Positions 55,625 through 64,000 of a DNA stretch of 64,000 nt are shown piece after piece. A program made the translations under genes and the position numbers. Positions within the stretch are counted from its first letter, which is position 1. Each line of letters starts with the position of its first letter. The notes under the pieces were generated by a model. That model did no database searches. It was not told the DNA's origin and worked only from the letters and a program-made list of their open reading frames with translations. This DNA is from Legionella waltersii (GTDB taxonomy: Bacteria; Pseudomonadota; Gammaproteobacteria; Legionellales; Legionellaceae). The stretch lies in the NCBI RefSeq assembly GCF_001468085.1, contig NZ_LNZB01000060.1:458257-522256 (forward strand), read 5' to 3'.

Positions 55625-55779
55625 GTTTGTTCCCTCAAGATTTGCTCCTTATAAGTTAAGTGTAATCGATTCTGGTAAATTTACCTATTTTCAATACATT
55701 TATCTGCTCATGAATAAGTGAAGGAGACGGCTCTCCACTAGGGACCGTCCCGATCTCTCTTCTAAACTAAAATTAAACG

Positions 55780-57681
55780 CTACTGTGGAATGCAGGCTTG
55801 GTTCTCAAGCAATTCCACCTCTTGTGCTTTTTTCCCGCTACCTTCTGGTTTAAACAGTAGTAGATTACTGTTTTGAGCTGCTTTGATGCTTAAAGGTTTG
55901 GGGCTTGAAGCTATGAGCAATGATTCTCGAACTTTTTTATCATAACGTTGGGCTGTGTTGTACATAGACAACAATAGCTCAACACGTTCTTCAGAGATTT
56001 TATGTATGACGCCGATTGAAGCCGTTAATGTTGTATACGCAACAGATTTAGGATCAAATTTCTTCCGTAACTCAAGGGCTAACAATTCAGCCCCTTGCTT
56101 ATGCACCATTGCTTCCCACAGTAATAATAGTGACAAAGGATACATTCTTCCTAAATGTGCGGCTACCTGCCAGGGTAACAAGCCATCGACGGATTTCTCC
56201 TTAAGATTATGAAGCTCAGGTAAAATCTGTAATATTCCCTTTTCTTCTTTTTCTGCAGATGCTCTATGCAACTCAGGTAAACCAAAGTTTGTAAAATCCA
56301 ATTGAATATACTCTTCAAATACACGATGAAGGGTCGGTTCTGATCTGGCAAGAAGCTCTGGACTCTCTTTTTGTTTATTTTCTAATAATAAATGAGCCCC
56401 ATGCAGCAACAAGCATCGAACCATTGCCTCGTTTTTCATCTTTACAGCGAGATGCAAAGGGGTGTTACCCTGTTTATTCGTTTGATTAACATGAACATTT
56501 TGGTTGCAGAGCCAACGCACAAGCTCTACATTTCCACTTAAAACCGCTTTATGTAAAACGGTGTCACGATTATAGTTTCTAGTACGTACACTTGCCCCTT
56601 GAGCCACCAAAGACTTTACCAAATCCAATAAGCCCTTATCTGCTGCTACATGGAGCAATGTATTTCCTTGTTTGTACTCGTAATTTCCAAAATCATATTG
56701 TTTATTAATTCGTTTCAATGCTTTCTTGGGTTCGATGGCTAGTAATTTTGGTACAACATCAATGTGTCCCATCTCTACTGCAAAAATAAGAGCCGCGTAT
56801 AGACAGGTAGAAGAGAAATGTTGTCTATGATTGAGAACTAGATCAATGATTTTTGTATGTCCCTGAATCGAAGCAAATATCAATACCATGTCTAAATCAT
56901 TAAAAAACTGCTTTGTTTTAGCCATTTTCGATAGCAACAAAGAAACTATTTCTACTTTTCCTCTTGCTGCAGCAATATCTATAGGACGTAAATTGAAGTT
57001 ATTTCTCAATAAAGGGTTTGCGCCGTGATCAATTAACCATAGTGCGGCTTCCAGATTTCCTGTCATAGCGCACATATGTAGCATAGTATTATTTTCGGTA
57101 TAGGTTTTATTAACTTGCAGACTGTCTTTTAAAGACTCTATGAGACTCCTATCTCCATAGACTACAGCCAGAGTGATGGGATCATATCCCATAGCATTTG
57201 CTTTATTGGTTACAATATGTTCTTGGGATAAAAGAAGTTTAGTTGTATCGGTTTGTTTATAATGCAAGGCAATGCTTAAGGCTGAATCACCGTGTGTATT
57301 TGTTGCATTGATATCTAAGTTTAAAGTCAATAACCATTCCACGACTTTAGTATGGCCATTGTAGGACGCTACCATTAATGGGGTATTGTCATTGAAATCC
57401 CTCTCATTTTCAGCTCCCTCCATGTACAGGAATTTTGCCATCTCTAATTGACCAAAATGACAAGCTAGTAGAAAGGGCGTGTATTGATTTGTTTGTAAGT
57501 TTGCGCCGTTTTCTATTAAAGTTTGCGCCATCTTAAGATTGCCTTCTTTAATAGCATAGTACAAAGGGGTATGCTTCTTTTCATCGAGGACATTGATATT
57601 ATCTGTATTAATGCTGGTGCTTAGAACTAATTCTTCAAAATTCTTATCACTTGCTAATCTGGCTAAATCAAAAATATTCAT
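55780..57681 (-). CDS. ankyrin-repeat protein, Dot/Icm effector candidate
   Basis: This 633-residue protein starts at ATG 57681 (MNIFDLARLASDKN), which has AGGAG six bases upstream; a start at 57699 lacks this. About 12 ankyrin repeats fill residues 25-440, the clearest being TPLYYAIKEGNLKMAQTLIENGAN, NTLLHVAADKGLLDLVKSLVAQGA and NTPLHLAVKMKNEAMVRCLLLHGA in parts. A distinct helical C-terminal domain follows (LLPWQVAAHLGRMYPLS). The tail has QEVELLEN, an acidic cluster 7-15 residues from the end as in E-block Dot/Icm signals. Ankyrin proteins of this size are frequent Legionella effectors. Confidence 0.88.
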   Translation of the reverse strand: MNIFDLARLASDKNFEELVLSTSINTDNINVLDEKKHTPLYYAIKEGNLKMAQTLIENGANLQTNQYTPFLLACHFGQLEMAKFLYMEGAENERDFNDNTPLMVASYNGHTKVVEWLLTLNLDINATNTHGDSALSIALHYKQTDTTKLLLSQEHIVTNKANAMGYDPITLAVVYGDRSLIESLKDSLQVNKTYTENNTMLHMCAMTGNLEAALWLIDHGANPLLRNNFNLRPIDIAAARGKVEIVSLLLSKMAKTKQFFNDLDMVLIFASIQGHTKIIDLVLNHRQHFSSTCLYAALIFAVEMGHIDVVPKLLAIEPKKALKRINKQYDFGNYEYKQGNTLLHVAADKGLLDLVKSLVAQGASVRTRNYNRDTVLHKAVLSGNVELVRWLCNQNVHVNQTNKQGNTPLHLAVKMKNEAMVRCLLLHGAHLLLENKQKESPELLARSEPTLHRVFEEYIQLDFTNFGLPELHRASAEKEEKGILQILPELHNLKEKSVDGLLPWQVAAHLGRMYPLSLLLLWEAMVHKQGAELLALELRKKFDPKSVAYTTLTASIGVIHKISEERVELLLSMYNTAQRYDKKVRESLLIASSPKPLSIKAAQNSNLLLFKPEGSGKKAQEVELLENQACIPQ

Positions 57682-57804
57682 AATTACTCCTAAATCCATT
57701 TATGAGCTATGTATGACATAAGGTGATCCTATTAATTGCAATGATAACCCATGTTTCCTGAACATCCATTTTTAATTTACTTGTTTTTTAAAGCACTGGC
57801 GAGA

Positions 57805-58236
57805 TCAGGTTGATTTTAAGGATCGGATAAAATCATTACTAGTAATTTCTTCTAGCGGCATTAACACGAAATCTCGGAGTTTAAATAGCGGGTGAGGTAT
57901 CGTTAATTTCTCTGTATTTATCAAGACATTTTCAAATAAAATAATATCGATATCAATGACTCGTGGTCCCCATCGTCGTTTTCTAATCCTACCCAGTTTT
58001 ATTTCAATAAGCTGGCAATGTTTAAGTAATGAAAGGGGATCAAGAGTCGTTGTTAATTTAACAACAGCATTGCAAAAATCTTGCTGAACTGTCAAACCCC
58101 ATGGTTTGGTCCAGTACAATGATGAGATTTTGATTACATTCGTTCTTGGAAGTTTTTTTAATGCCTTTATAGCTGATCTTAATTGTCTTTCAGGAAACTT
58201 TTGATTAGATCCAAGACTTAAGTAGCTTGTGTTCAT
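57805..58236 (-). CDS. folK: HPPK, 2-amino-4-hydroxy-6-hydroxymethyldihydropteridine pyrophosphokinase
   Basis: This 143-residue folate enzyme pyrophosphorylates hydroxymethyldihydropterin. Motifs are YLSLGSNQKFPERQL, PWGLTVQQDFCNAVV, RRWGPRVIDIDIILF (metal-binding DID) and IPHPLFKLRDFVLMPL. It overlaps pcnB by ATGA, the same pcnB-folK pairing as in E. coli. Confidence 0.95.
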   Translation of the reverse strand: MNTSYLSLGSNQKFPERQLRSAIKALKKLPRTNVIKISSLYWTKPWGLTVQQDFCNAVVKLTTTLDPLSLLKHCQLIEIKLGRIRKRRWGPRVIDIDIILFENVLINTEKLTIPHPLFKLRDFVLMPLEEITSNDFIRSLKST

Positions 58237-59513
58237 GTTGAGGCTGGTTTGGGTTTACGACGCTTCCTTTTCTTTGAGGGTGAGTTAGGTGTTAATAATG
58301 CTAACATTTTTCCTTTTTCAGTATCGTCAACTTCCTGGAATGTTGTCCACCATTGAGCCAGCTCCATTGCTTCATCACCTGCAAGGGCTCTTAATGCCAT
58401 AAAATCGTAAGCCGCTCTAAATCTTGAGTGTGAGAGAAGATGATAAGCTCTATTTCCCTGCCTTTTTTCAAATCGGTATTGCAATAACCAAATTTCTCTA
58501 ATGACTTGGCTGTAACGCTTAGGGATAGATACTATTTTGTTTTGTTCAGCAATCACATGAGACATGGCCTTTTCAATTGACGGGAGTGGTGGTAAGCCTG
58601 TAGCTTGTAATTTTTTGGAATAATCTATCATTGGGAACCAGAGTATAACAGCAAAGATAAACGCTGGAGTAACGGGTTTATCATCTCTAATGCGAGTATC
58701 TGTATTTTCTAAAGCAATACCTAGTAAAGGATTTAGAGGATATTTAGAGTTAAATAGTTCGGTTGTTTGCGGAAACAGATATTGGAATAAGCCATATTTT
58801 ACAAGCAATTGTTGGACTGTTTCTGCTTCTCCGCATTGATAGAGTTTTGTCATTTCATCAAAAAGTCTTGAGCTTGAGACGTGAGTTATCAGGTGACTGT
58901 ACTCCGGTAAAGGGGCTTCTGATTCTTTTGATAAGTTAAAATGAAGCTTTGCAGCAAAGCGAATAGCACGTAACATACGAACTGGATCCTCTTTATAACG
59001 TTTGGTGGGATCCCCTATGACACGTATTGTTTTTTGCTGAATATCTTTTACACCACCAGTAAAATCAACTATTGATGAATCTTCGATGTTGTAATAGAGG
59101 GAATTTATTGTAAAGTCCCTTCGCCAGGCATCTTCATCAAAGGAGCCATATACATTATCTCTAACAATCATTCCTCGCTCATTGGATTGATGGTCCTCAT
59201 CCATTTCATCACTTCCACGGAATGTGGCAACTTCAATAATTTCACGATGGAATAATATATGCACTAGCTTAAAGCGTCGTCCAATCACCCGTCCATTTTT
59301 GAATAGTGCTTTAACCTCACTAGGTGTGGCATTTGTAGCAATGTCAAAGTCTTTAGGCGCTTTATGTAATAATAAATCCCTAACACTACCGCCTACAATA
59401 TAGGCTTGATATCCATTGCTGATTAGACGGTTAAGAACTTTTATCGCATTATTACTTATATCTGCTTTTGAAATAGTGTGTTTGTTTCTTGGTACTACAA
59501 AAGCTTCATTCAC
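58233..59513 (-). CDS. pcnB: poly(A) polymerase I
   Basis: This nucleotidyltransferase adds 3' poly(A) tails that mark RNA for decay. Motifs are YIVGGSVRDLLLHKAPKDFDIATN (catalytic DxD), RDFTINSLYYN, RYKEDPVRMLRAIRFAAKL in parts, and a very basic tail SKKRKRRKPKPAST. The GTG at 59513 gives 426 residues but has no ribosome site at the right distance. The frame stays open upstream to a stop near 59592 and has no in-frame ATG; an ATT at 59564-59562, 9-10 bases after GAGAG, is a candidate start like the AUU of E. coli pcnB. Confidence 0.93.
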   Translation of the reverse strand: MNEAFVVPRNKHTISKADISNNAIKVLNRLISNGYQAYIVGGSVRDLLLHKAPKDFDIATNATPSEVKALFKNGRVIGRRFKLVHILFHREIIEVATFRGSDEMDEDHQSNERGMIVRDNVYGSFDEDAWRRDFTINSLYYNIEDSSIVDFTGGVKDIQQKTIRVIGDPTKRYKEDPVRMLRAIRFAAKLHFNLSKESEAPLPEYSHLITHVSSSRLFDEMTKLYQCGEAETVQQLLVKYGLFQYLFPQTTELFNSKYPLNPLLGIALENTDTRIRDDKPVTPAFIFAVILWFPMIDYSKKLQATGLPPLPSIEKAMSHVIAEQNKIVSIPKRYSQVIREIWLLQYRFEKRQGNRAYHLLSHSRFRAAYDFMALRALAGDEAMELAQWWTTFQEVDDTEKGKMLALLTPNSPSKKRKRRKPKPAST

Positions 59514-59728
59514 TGAAAGTTTTGTGCGCCTGTTCTTCCTTAACAGCTTTTTAATAAACTTAATGATTGTTGTGACTCTCTTAAATGTTTTCTACCCTAT
59601 CATTATATCGAAGCTAATTACTAAAGGGAATCATTTACCTTTACAATTAATTTAGAGAGAATAATCTAAGGGATTTAGTATGTTTAATGCGATAATCAAA
59701 ATGAAATAAGTTCAATAAAAGGGTGCAA

Positions 59729-60457
59729 ATGGAAATTTTTGATGTTGTACTAAGTTTGTCTGCATTAGTTATTTTAGAAATTGTATTAGGTATAGATAAT
59801 TTGGTTATTTTATCCATCCTAACGGAAAAACTTCCTACTGAAAAACGAAAAAAGGCAAGGCAATGGGGATTAACCTTTGCTTGGATGACTCGTTTATTAT
59901 TATTAGCTACAGCTGCATCCATGGTAAAGCTAGTGCATCCACTCGTTACCATTGGTAGTCTAGTCTTTTCTACCAGAGACCTCTTTCTAATATTTGGAGG
60001 AGCATTCCTGATTTGGAAATCTACGGATGAAATTCATCATGATGTTGTAGATGAGCCTCTAGAACAGCCAATTACTACCCATCTTCGATCGGCAGCTACA
60101 TTCAGAAATGTGGTGATACAAATTGCCACACTAGACATTATATTTTCCCTAGATAGCGTGTTAACTGCAGTCGGGCTAACTTCGCATTTTTGGGTAATGG
60201 CTTTAGCGATTACTATTGCAATTATTATCATGATTTGGGCAAGTGAGCCTGTCAGTCATTTTATATCGAAGCATCCAACAATAAAAATGTTGGCTTTAAG
60301 TTATTTGATATTGATAGGTATGGTTTTAGTGGCTGATGGTTTTCAATTCCATATTCCTAGAGGATACTTGTATTTTGCTATGGGTTTTTCTTTAGCTGTT
60401 GAATCACTCAATTTGATTAAAAGCGAACGAACTAAACGTAAGCGGTCTAAGGGGTAA
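59729..60457 (+). CDS. TerC-family integral membrane protein
   Basis: This 242-residue protein of about seven helices has the family motif LEIVLGIDNLVILSIL near the start and DIIFSLDSVLTAVGLT in the middle; the acidic residues in these helices are conserved. TerC/Alx-type proteins are linked to tellurite resistance and manganese export. ATG 59729 with AAAAGGG upstream is preferred to GTG 59723. hemJ follows 3 bp later. Confidence 0.88.
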   Translation: MEIFDVVLSLSALVILEIVLGIDNLVILSILTEKLPTEKRKKARQWGLTFAWMTRLLLLATAASMVKLVHPLVTIGSLVFSTRDLFLIFGGAFLIWKSTDEIHHDVVDEPLEQPITTHLRSAATFRNVVIQIATLDIIFSLDSVLTAVGLTSHFWVMALAITIAIIIMIWASEPVSHFISKHPTIKMLALSYLILIGMVLVADGFQFHIPRGYLYFAMGFSLAVESLNLIKSERTKRKRSKG

Positions 60458-60460
60458 CTC

Positions 60461-60886
60461 ATGTTATGGTTTAAAGCGTTCCATATTATTTCACTGGTTG
60501 CTTGGTTTGCTGGTTTATTTTACTTGCCTCGATTGTTTGTTTACCATGCCGAAGCAATGGATGACATCAGCATAAAGCGATTTAAAACAATGGAAAGACG
60601 TTTGTATTATGGAATAACTTGGCCCTCAGCAATTTTAACGACAGTTCTTGGGATTAGTTTACTATCATTCAATTATAACTATTATCTAAATGCACCATGG
60701 ATGCACGCTAAGCTTACATTAGTGTTGCTATTGTGGATGTATCATTTGTTGTGTGGCCACTACCTTAAACGATTTGCGGTGGATTTAAATAAAAGGTCAA
60801 CCAAGTTTTATAGAATTTATAATGAACTGCCTACTTTCTTATTAGTTGGTATAGTGATTTTTGTTGTTGTTAAGCCATTTGGTTAG
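60461..60886 (+). CDS. hemJ: protoporphyrinogen oxidase HemJ
   Basis: This 141-residue four-helix membrane protein of the HemJ/UPF0093 family oxidises protoporphyrinogen IX in bacteria lacking HemG/HemY. Conserved His and Lys residues are seen in AFHIISLVAWFAGLFYLPRLFVYHAE (read in parts), LYYGITWPS and PWMHAKLTLVLLLW. hemL lies 400 bp further on, so two heme genes bracket a rubredoxin. Confidence 0.92.
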   Translation: MLWFKAFHIISLVAWFAGLFYLPRLFVYHAEAMDDISIKRFKTMERRLYYGITWPSAILTTVLGISLLSFNYNYYLNAPWMHAKLTLVLLLWMYHLLCGHYLKRFAVDLNKRSTKFYRIYNELPTFLLVGIVIFVVVKPFG

Positions 60887-60912
60887 TCTGTGTCAGTATG
60901 TTTTTTTAGTTA

Positions 60913-60944
60913 ATCCACTTTCTTACTCGCGTAAGAAAGTGGAT
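60913..60944. terminator. 14-bp perfect hairpin between convergent hemJ and rubredoxin genes
   Basis: ATCCACTTTCTTAC (60913-60926), loop TCGC, GTAAGAAAGTGGAT (60931-60944). Every one of the 14 pairs is canonical. There is no U-tract on either strand immediately after the stem; a T7 run precedes it on the plus strand. It is a likely transcript end for both genes. Confidence 0.65.
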
Positions 60945-60962
60945 GGCGATCTTAATTATCAA

Positions 60963-61148
60963 TCAAACAGACTGCTCCATTTCAATCATTTCAAAATCTT
61001 CTTTAGCGGCCCCACAGTCAGGACAGAACCAATTTTCGGGTACATCCTCCCATTTCGTACCAGGTTCTATTCCATCCTCAGGCCAACCTTCCGCTTCATC
61101 GTATATGAAACCACAAATGACACAAATAAATCTTTTATATTCTTGCAT
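60963..61148 (-). CDS. rubA: rubredoxin
   Basis: This 61-residue iron protein has two cysteine pairs, [15 protein letters not shown] and [15 protein letters not shown], which bind one Fe. The in-between residues [13 protein letters not shown] are typical. The preferred start is ATG 61148 (MQEYKRF); a TTG at 61160 would add MSTI. It passes single electrons; the partner is not visible. It lies on the opposite strand between hemJ and hemL. Confidence 0.94.
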   Translation of the reverse strand: MQEYKRFICVICGFIYDEAEGWPEDGIEPGTKWEDVPENWFCPDCGAAKEDFEMIEMEQSV

Positions 61149-61231
61149 AATAGTACTCAACTCATAGTAGACACCTAATTTATCGACTGTGTCTATGGAT
61201 GTAAAGATGCGAACGACTATTGTATCTAATT

Positions 61232-61260
61232 TTGCATTATAAATAAAATATATGTATGAT
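61232..61260 (+). promoter_or_regulatory. possible hemL promoter
   Basis: TTGCAT (61232-61237), a 17-bp spacer and TATGAT (61255-61260), 33 bp before the hemL ATG. The -10 is good (5 of 6) and the -35 weak (3 of 6). Confidence 0.35.
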
Positions 61261-61293
61261 TTGGGAGCACTTAATTGATCTCAAAGGATTACT

Positions 61294-62583
61294 ATGACTC
61301 GATCAGCTGAATTATTTCATCAAGCCCAATCCATTATTCCCGGTGGAGTCAACTCTCCAGTTCGCGCATTTAAAGGTGTAGGAGGAGAGCCTATATTTTT
61401 TAAGGCAGGAAAGGGGGCTTACTTAACGGATGTTGATAATAAGCAATACATTGACTATGTAGGGTCATGGGGGCCTTTAATTCTTGGTCATTGCAATCAA
61501 GTGGTTATTGAGGCTGTAGAGAGAGCCCTGCATAGCGGTATGAGTTTTGGGGCACCAACTGAACTTGAAATACAATTGGCTGAAAAGATTATCTCCCTTA
61601 TACCGTCCATTGAAAAAATAAGAATGGTAAACTCAGGTACAGAAGCTACGATGACCGCAATACGCCTAGCTCGTGGTTATACAAAACGAAATAAATTTAT
61701 TAAGTTTAATGGCTGTTATCATGGACATAGCGATAGCTTACTCGTAAAAGCCGGCTCAGGATTACTTACACTTGGTATACCATCCACACCTGGAATACCC
61801 TCTAGCATCACTGAACATACTCTAACTGCAGATTTTAATGACCTAGATCAAGTGGAGCAATTATTTGCAAAATACCCAAATGATATTGCAACCGTTATTT
61901 TGGAACCTGTTCCAGGAAATATGGGGTTTATATTGCCTAAACCGAATTTTTTATACGGATTAAGACAACTTTGTGATGACTATGGTGCACTACTAATATT
62001 CGATGAAGTAATGACTGGATTTCGTGTAGGATTGCATGGCGCTCAAGGCCTTTATGGAATTAAACCAGATATAACAACTTTAGGAAAAGTAATAGGTGGA
62101 GGTATGCCCGTTGGTGCTTTAGGTGGCTGTACAGAGATTATGTCTCATCTCGCTCCAGAAGGTCCAGTCTATCAAGCAGGAACTTTATCTGGAAATCCTC
62201 TTGCCATGGCCGCTGGTTTAGCAACATTGACCGAAATAGAAAAACCTGGATTTTATGAACATTTAGCACAAACAACGAATCAATTAATAAACGCAATCAG
62301 CTCAGCTGCAGAGCAATGTAATGTACCTGTATTTACCGCTGCCCTTGGTGGTATGTTTGGCTTTTGTTTTACAGAAAAAAAACAGGTCGATAATTATTCG
62401 GATGTCGCTGCATCTGATGAAGTGATGTTTAAACAGTTTTATCACGGAATGCTCGAACAGGGTATTTATTTGGCACCATCCATGTATGAAGCTGGTTTTG
62501 TATCCATTGCGCATACGCCATTAGAAATTCAAAAAACATATGAAGCAAGTGTTCGTGTTTTGAAGGAAATAGAAAATAGTTAA
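61294..62583 (+). CDS. hemL: glutamate-1-semialdehyde 2,1-aminomutase
   Basis: This 429-residue PLP enzyme makes 5-aminolevulinate in the C5 heme pathway. Motifs are [51 protein letters not shown] (read in parts), [13 protein letters not shown] and the PLP-Lys in [21 protein letters not shown] precedes the ATG. The presence of this enzyme shows that heme is made from glutamyl-tRNA. Confidence 0.97.
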   Translation: MTRSAELFHQAQSIIPGGVNSPVRAFKGVGGEPIFFKAGKGAYLTDVDNKQYIDYVGSWGPLILGHCNQVVIEAVERALHSGMSFGAPTELEIQLAEKIISLIPSIEKIRMVNSGTEATMTAIRLARGYTKRNKFIKFNGCYHGHSDSLLVKAGSGLLTLGIPSTPGIPSSITEHTLTADFNDLDQVEQLFAKYPNDIATVILEPVPGNMGFILPKPNFLYGLRQLCDDYGALLIFDEVMTGFRVGLHGAQGLYGIKPDITTLGKVIGGGMPVGALGGCTEIMSHLAPEGPVYQAGTLSGNPLAMAAGLATLTEIEKPGFYEHLAQTTNQLINAISSAAEQCNVPVFTAALGGMFGFCFTEKKQVDNYSDVAASDEVMFKQFYHGMLEQGIYLAPSMYEAGFVSIAHTPLEIQKTYEASVRVLKEIENS

Positions 62584-62604
62584 ATTCAATCAATTAAGCC
62601 AAAT

Positions 62605-62667
62605 TTATGCCCTTGCGTTGTCAAGTATGATCCAATTGGGAGCCAGATAGGCAATTTAAGGGCATAA
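62605..62667. repeat. 10-bp inverted repeat downstream of hemL
   Basis: TTATGCCCTT (62605-62614) and AAGGGCATAA (62658-62667) are exact reverse complements separated by 43 nt. The spacer itself holds the palindrome CCAATTGG (62632-62639) and GCC/GGC pairing at 62642-62652. It could be the hemL transcript end or a leader/operator for the transporter. Confidence 0.4.
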
Positions 62668-62803
62668 TTCGTGCGGTCTAGAAAGCATTTGAGATGTAAA
62701 AATGTCAATATATTTAAATAAAAATATATATTTTTAATTCGCTGGACAGTTATTTTTTACCATGGCATATTCGATCTCCCACCAACGCAATGGAAAGCTA
62801 ATC

Positions 62804-64000
62804 ATGTCGATAATGAGTAAAAAAATGGATTTATGGAAATCGATGCCCAATGGCACTGCCGCTTTATTTTTTATACAAATTGTTGCTACTTTAAGTTTTA
62901 GTGTTCTTTACTCTACGCTGGTTTTATACATGAAAGGGAAATTGGGAATTCCCGTCGCTACAGCAAATAGCATAATGGGTGTATTTATAGCATTTAATTT
63001 CGCTCTTCACTTATTGGGTGGTTTTTGGGGGGGGAGATTAATGTCAAATAGAGCATTGTTCTGCGTAGGAATGATAGCTCAAGTAATCGGATGTGTGTTG
63101 TTGTCGTTTGGAACACAGTCATTTTTATATTATGGTCTTGCTGCCTTTTTAACGGGTTCAGGTTTAAATGTTACTTGCATCAACTGCATGCTAACGCAAA
63201 TGTTTTCTCCCGAGGACAATCGCCGTGAAACAGCGTTTTTATGGAATTACGCTGGTATGAATGTAGGCTTCTTTATTGGGTTTACATTGAGTGGGATTTT
63301 TCAAATTTCTCAAAACTATCAACGTCTATTTTTATTAAGTAGTTTGGGCAATCTTATAGCTGTGTTGATTTGTTTCTATTTTTGGCAGCAATTGTCTGAC
63401 ATCAACACTGCCTATTCCCAAAAAACCAAGGAGGAACAACGTAAATCAATTCGCTATGGTATTTTATTTGTAATGATGTTGCCTTTGGCCATTAGCCAAT
63501 TATTACAGTTTTCAAGTTTTGCCAACAAGCTTGTGATTTTAACGGGTGTAGCAATGTTGTTAGTCATACTTTACTTGGCTTATCAGCAACCTAACAAAAT
63601 TGCAAAAGATAAAATCATCGGCTTTACAGTTTTGATGTTGGTTGGCACTGTTTTCTGGATGCTGTATCAAATTGGACCTATGGGTTTAACTGTATTTATT
63701 GATAATAATGTTCAGCGTCATTTTGGTGGTTGGGTTATAGCTCCACAATGGTTCCAAAATATCAATACCATCGTCATAGTATTTGGTGGCCCCTTACTCG
63801 GTATAATGCTAAATAGGATGCGACATAATGGTTCACAAATTAATATACCCGCACAATTCGCCTATGCACTGCTATTCATTGGGATTGCTTTTGCAATTCT
63901 ACCGATTGGAATTGCCTATGCAAATCCTGACGGTATGGTTAACCCAAGTTGGGTTGTGACCAGTTTTGTTCTTCAAAGTATTGGAGAGTTATTAATTTCC
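62804..64000 (+). CDS. POT-family proton-coupled peptide transporter (partial)
   Basis: The frame is open from 62804 to the window end (399 codons) and continues beyond it. Its many membrane helices and FIQIVATLSFSVLYSTLVLYM, then NYAGMNVGFFIGFTLSG and MLYQIGPMGLTVFID, resemble the proton-dependent oligopeptide (PTR2/DtpA-like) branch of the major facilitator superfamily. The last residues LQSIGELLIS match the family's late motif. The ATG 62804 has GGAAAG seven bases upstream; an in-frame ATG at 62762 lacks a site. Di- or tripeptide import fits an amino-acid-eating organism; the substrate is inferred. Confidence 0.8.
   Translation, partial: MSIMSKKMDLWKSMPNGTAALFFIQIVATLSFSVLYSTLVLYMKGKLGIPVATANSIMGVFIAFNFALHLLGGFWGGRLMSNRALFCVGMIAQVIGCVLLSFGTQSFLYYGLAAFLTGSGLNVTCINCMLTQMFSPEDNRRETAFLWNYAGMNVGFFIGFTLSGIFQISQNYQRLFLLSSLGNLIAVLICFYFWQQLSDINTAYSQKTKEEQRKSIRYGILFVMMLPLAISQLLQFSSFANKLVILTGVAMLLVILYLAYQQPNKIAKDKIIGFTVLMLVGTVFWMLYQIGPMGLTVFIDNNVQRHFGGWVIAPQWFQNINTIVIVFGGPLLGIMLNRMRHNGSQINIPAQFAYALLFIGIAFAILPIGIAYANPDGMVNPSWVVTSFVLQSIGELLIS

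Noticed and set aside
1..64000. CRISPR array, prophage, plasmid or integrated conjugative element
   Set aside because: I saw no regularly spaced direct repeats, integrase, transposase, structural phage gene or att-like repeat at the tRNA pair.

Overview
The window is an AT-rich gammaproteobacterial chromosome segment. Its gene content points strongly to a Legionella species other than, or divergent from, L. pneumophila. The evidence is a divergent CsrA paralog beside the rpsF operon, a bacterial phosphatidylcholine synthase, a 180-kDa-type NAD-glutamate dehydrogenase, two ankyrin-type proteins and several large genus-type proteins of unknown function scattered between housekeeping operons. 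No plasmid, phage, CRISPR array or complete insertion sequence is visible. Most of the window reads as conserved core chromosome with single-gene accessory insertions.

Layout. 0.1-0.3 kb: tRNA-Ser(GCU) and tRNA-Arg(ACG) on the minus strand, with one promoter. 0.5-5 kb: an unknown protein, then the fadI-fadJ beta-oxidation pair. 5-8.6 kb (minus): a CsrA paralog overlapping a PAP2-type membrane protein, and a REC-like/PAS/GGDEF/EAL protein. 8.8-10.8 kb: rpsF-rpsR-DUF2232-rplI with a clear promoter, a leader hairpin and a terminator. 11-13.2 kb: a large coiled-coil protein in the place where L. pneumophila carries LegC6. 13.4-16 kb (minus): a thioredoxin-fold protein, a membrane protein, an exported EnhB-like protein and phosphatidylcholine synthase. 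16-23.5 kb: a succinate-semialdehyde-type dehydrogenase, an L,D-transpeptidase, NAD-GDH and cytochrome b561. 23.6-26 kb: ygfZ divergent from sdhE-ygfX, then rpoE. 26-31.7 kb: ruvB-ybgC-tolQRAB, followed by an S1/P1 nuclease where pal is usually found.

31.7-34 kb is an accessory island. It holds a strongly folded non-coding stretch, a protein with five exact 37-residue ankyrin-like repeats and a family-3 solute-binding protein. 34.2-37.4 kb (minus): a 2-oxoacid dehydrogenase operon (E1alpha, E1beta, E2) without E3. 37.5-39.1 kb: an unknown effector-like protein. 39-47 kb: pabB-nudix, fadD, minC-lpxH, miaE and two unknown proteins. 47-55 kb: ndk-rlmN, pilF-rodZ-hisS-yfgM-bamB-der, a conserved order in which ispG is absent. 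55-59.5 kb (minus): a universal stress protein, a large ankyrin protein and pcnB-folK. 59.7-64 kb: terC-hemJ, rubredoxin, hemL and a partial POT-family transporter running off the end.

The genes fit an organism that lives on amino acids and host lipids: fadIJ and fadD, NAD-GDH, SSADH and the E1-E2 complex. It also maintains an envelope suited to intracellular life (PC synthase, Tol, LpxH, BamB, transpeptidase). The most unusual material is non-coding. First, two copies of a roughly 300-435 bp nested inverted-repeat element (41.1 and 48.8 kb) carry a 93-bp core that is nearly identical, but its orientation relative to the arms differs between copies, as if the core can be flipped. Second, a 160-nt stretch at 31.94-32.10 kb can form two perfect 8-bp hairpins and a three-way junction. 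Third, interleaved 9- and 10-bp inverted repeats at 13.3 kb have pseudoknot topology. All functional calls come from reading motifs and gene order; no database search was run.
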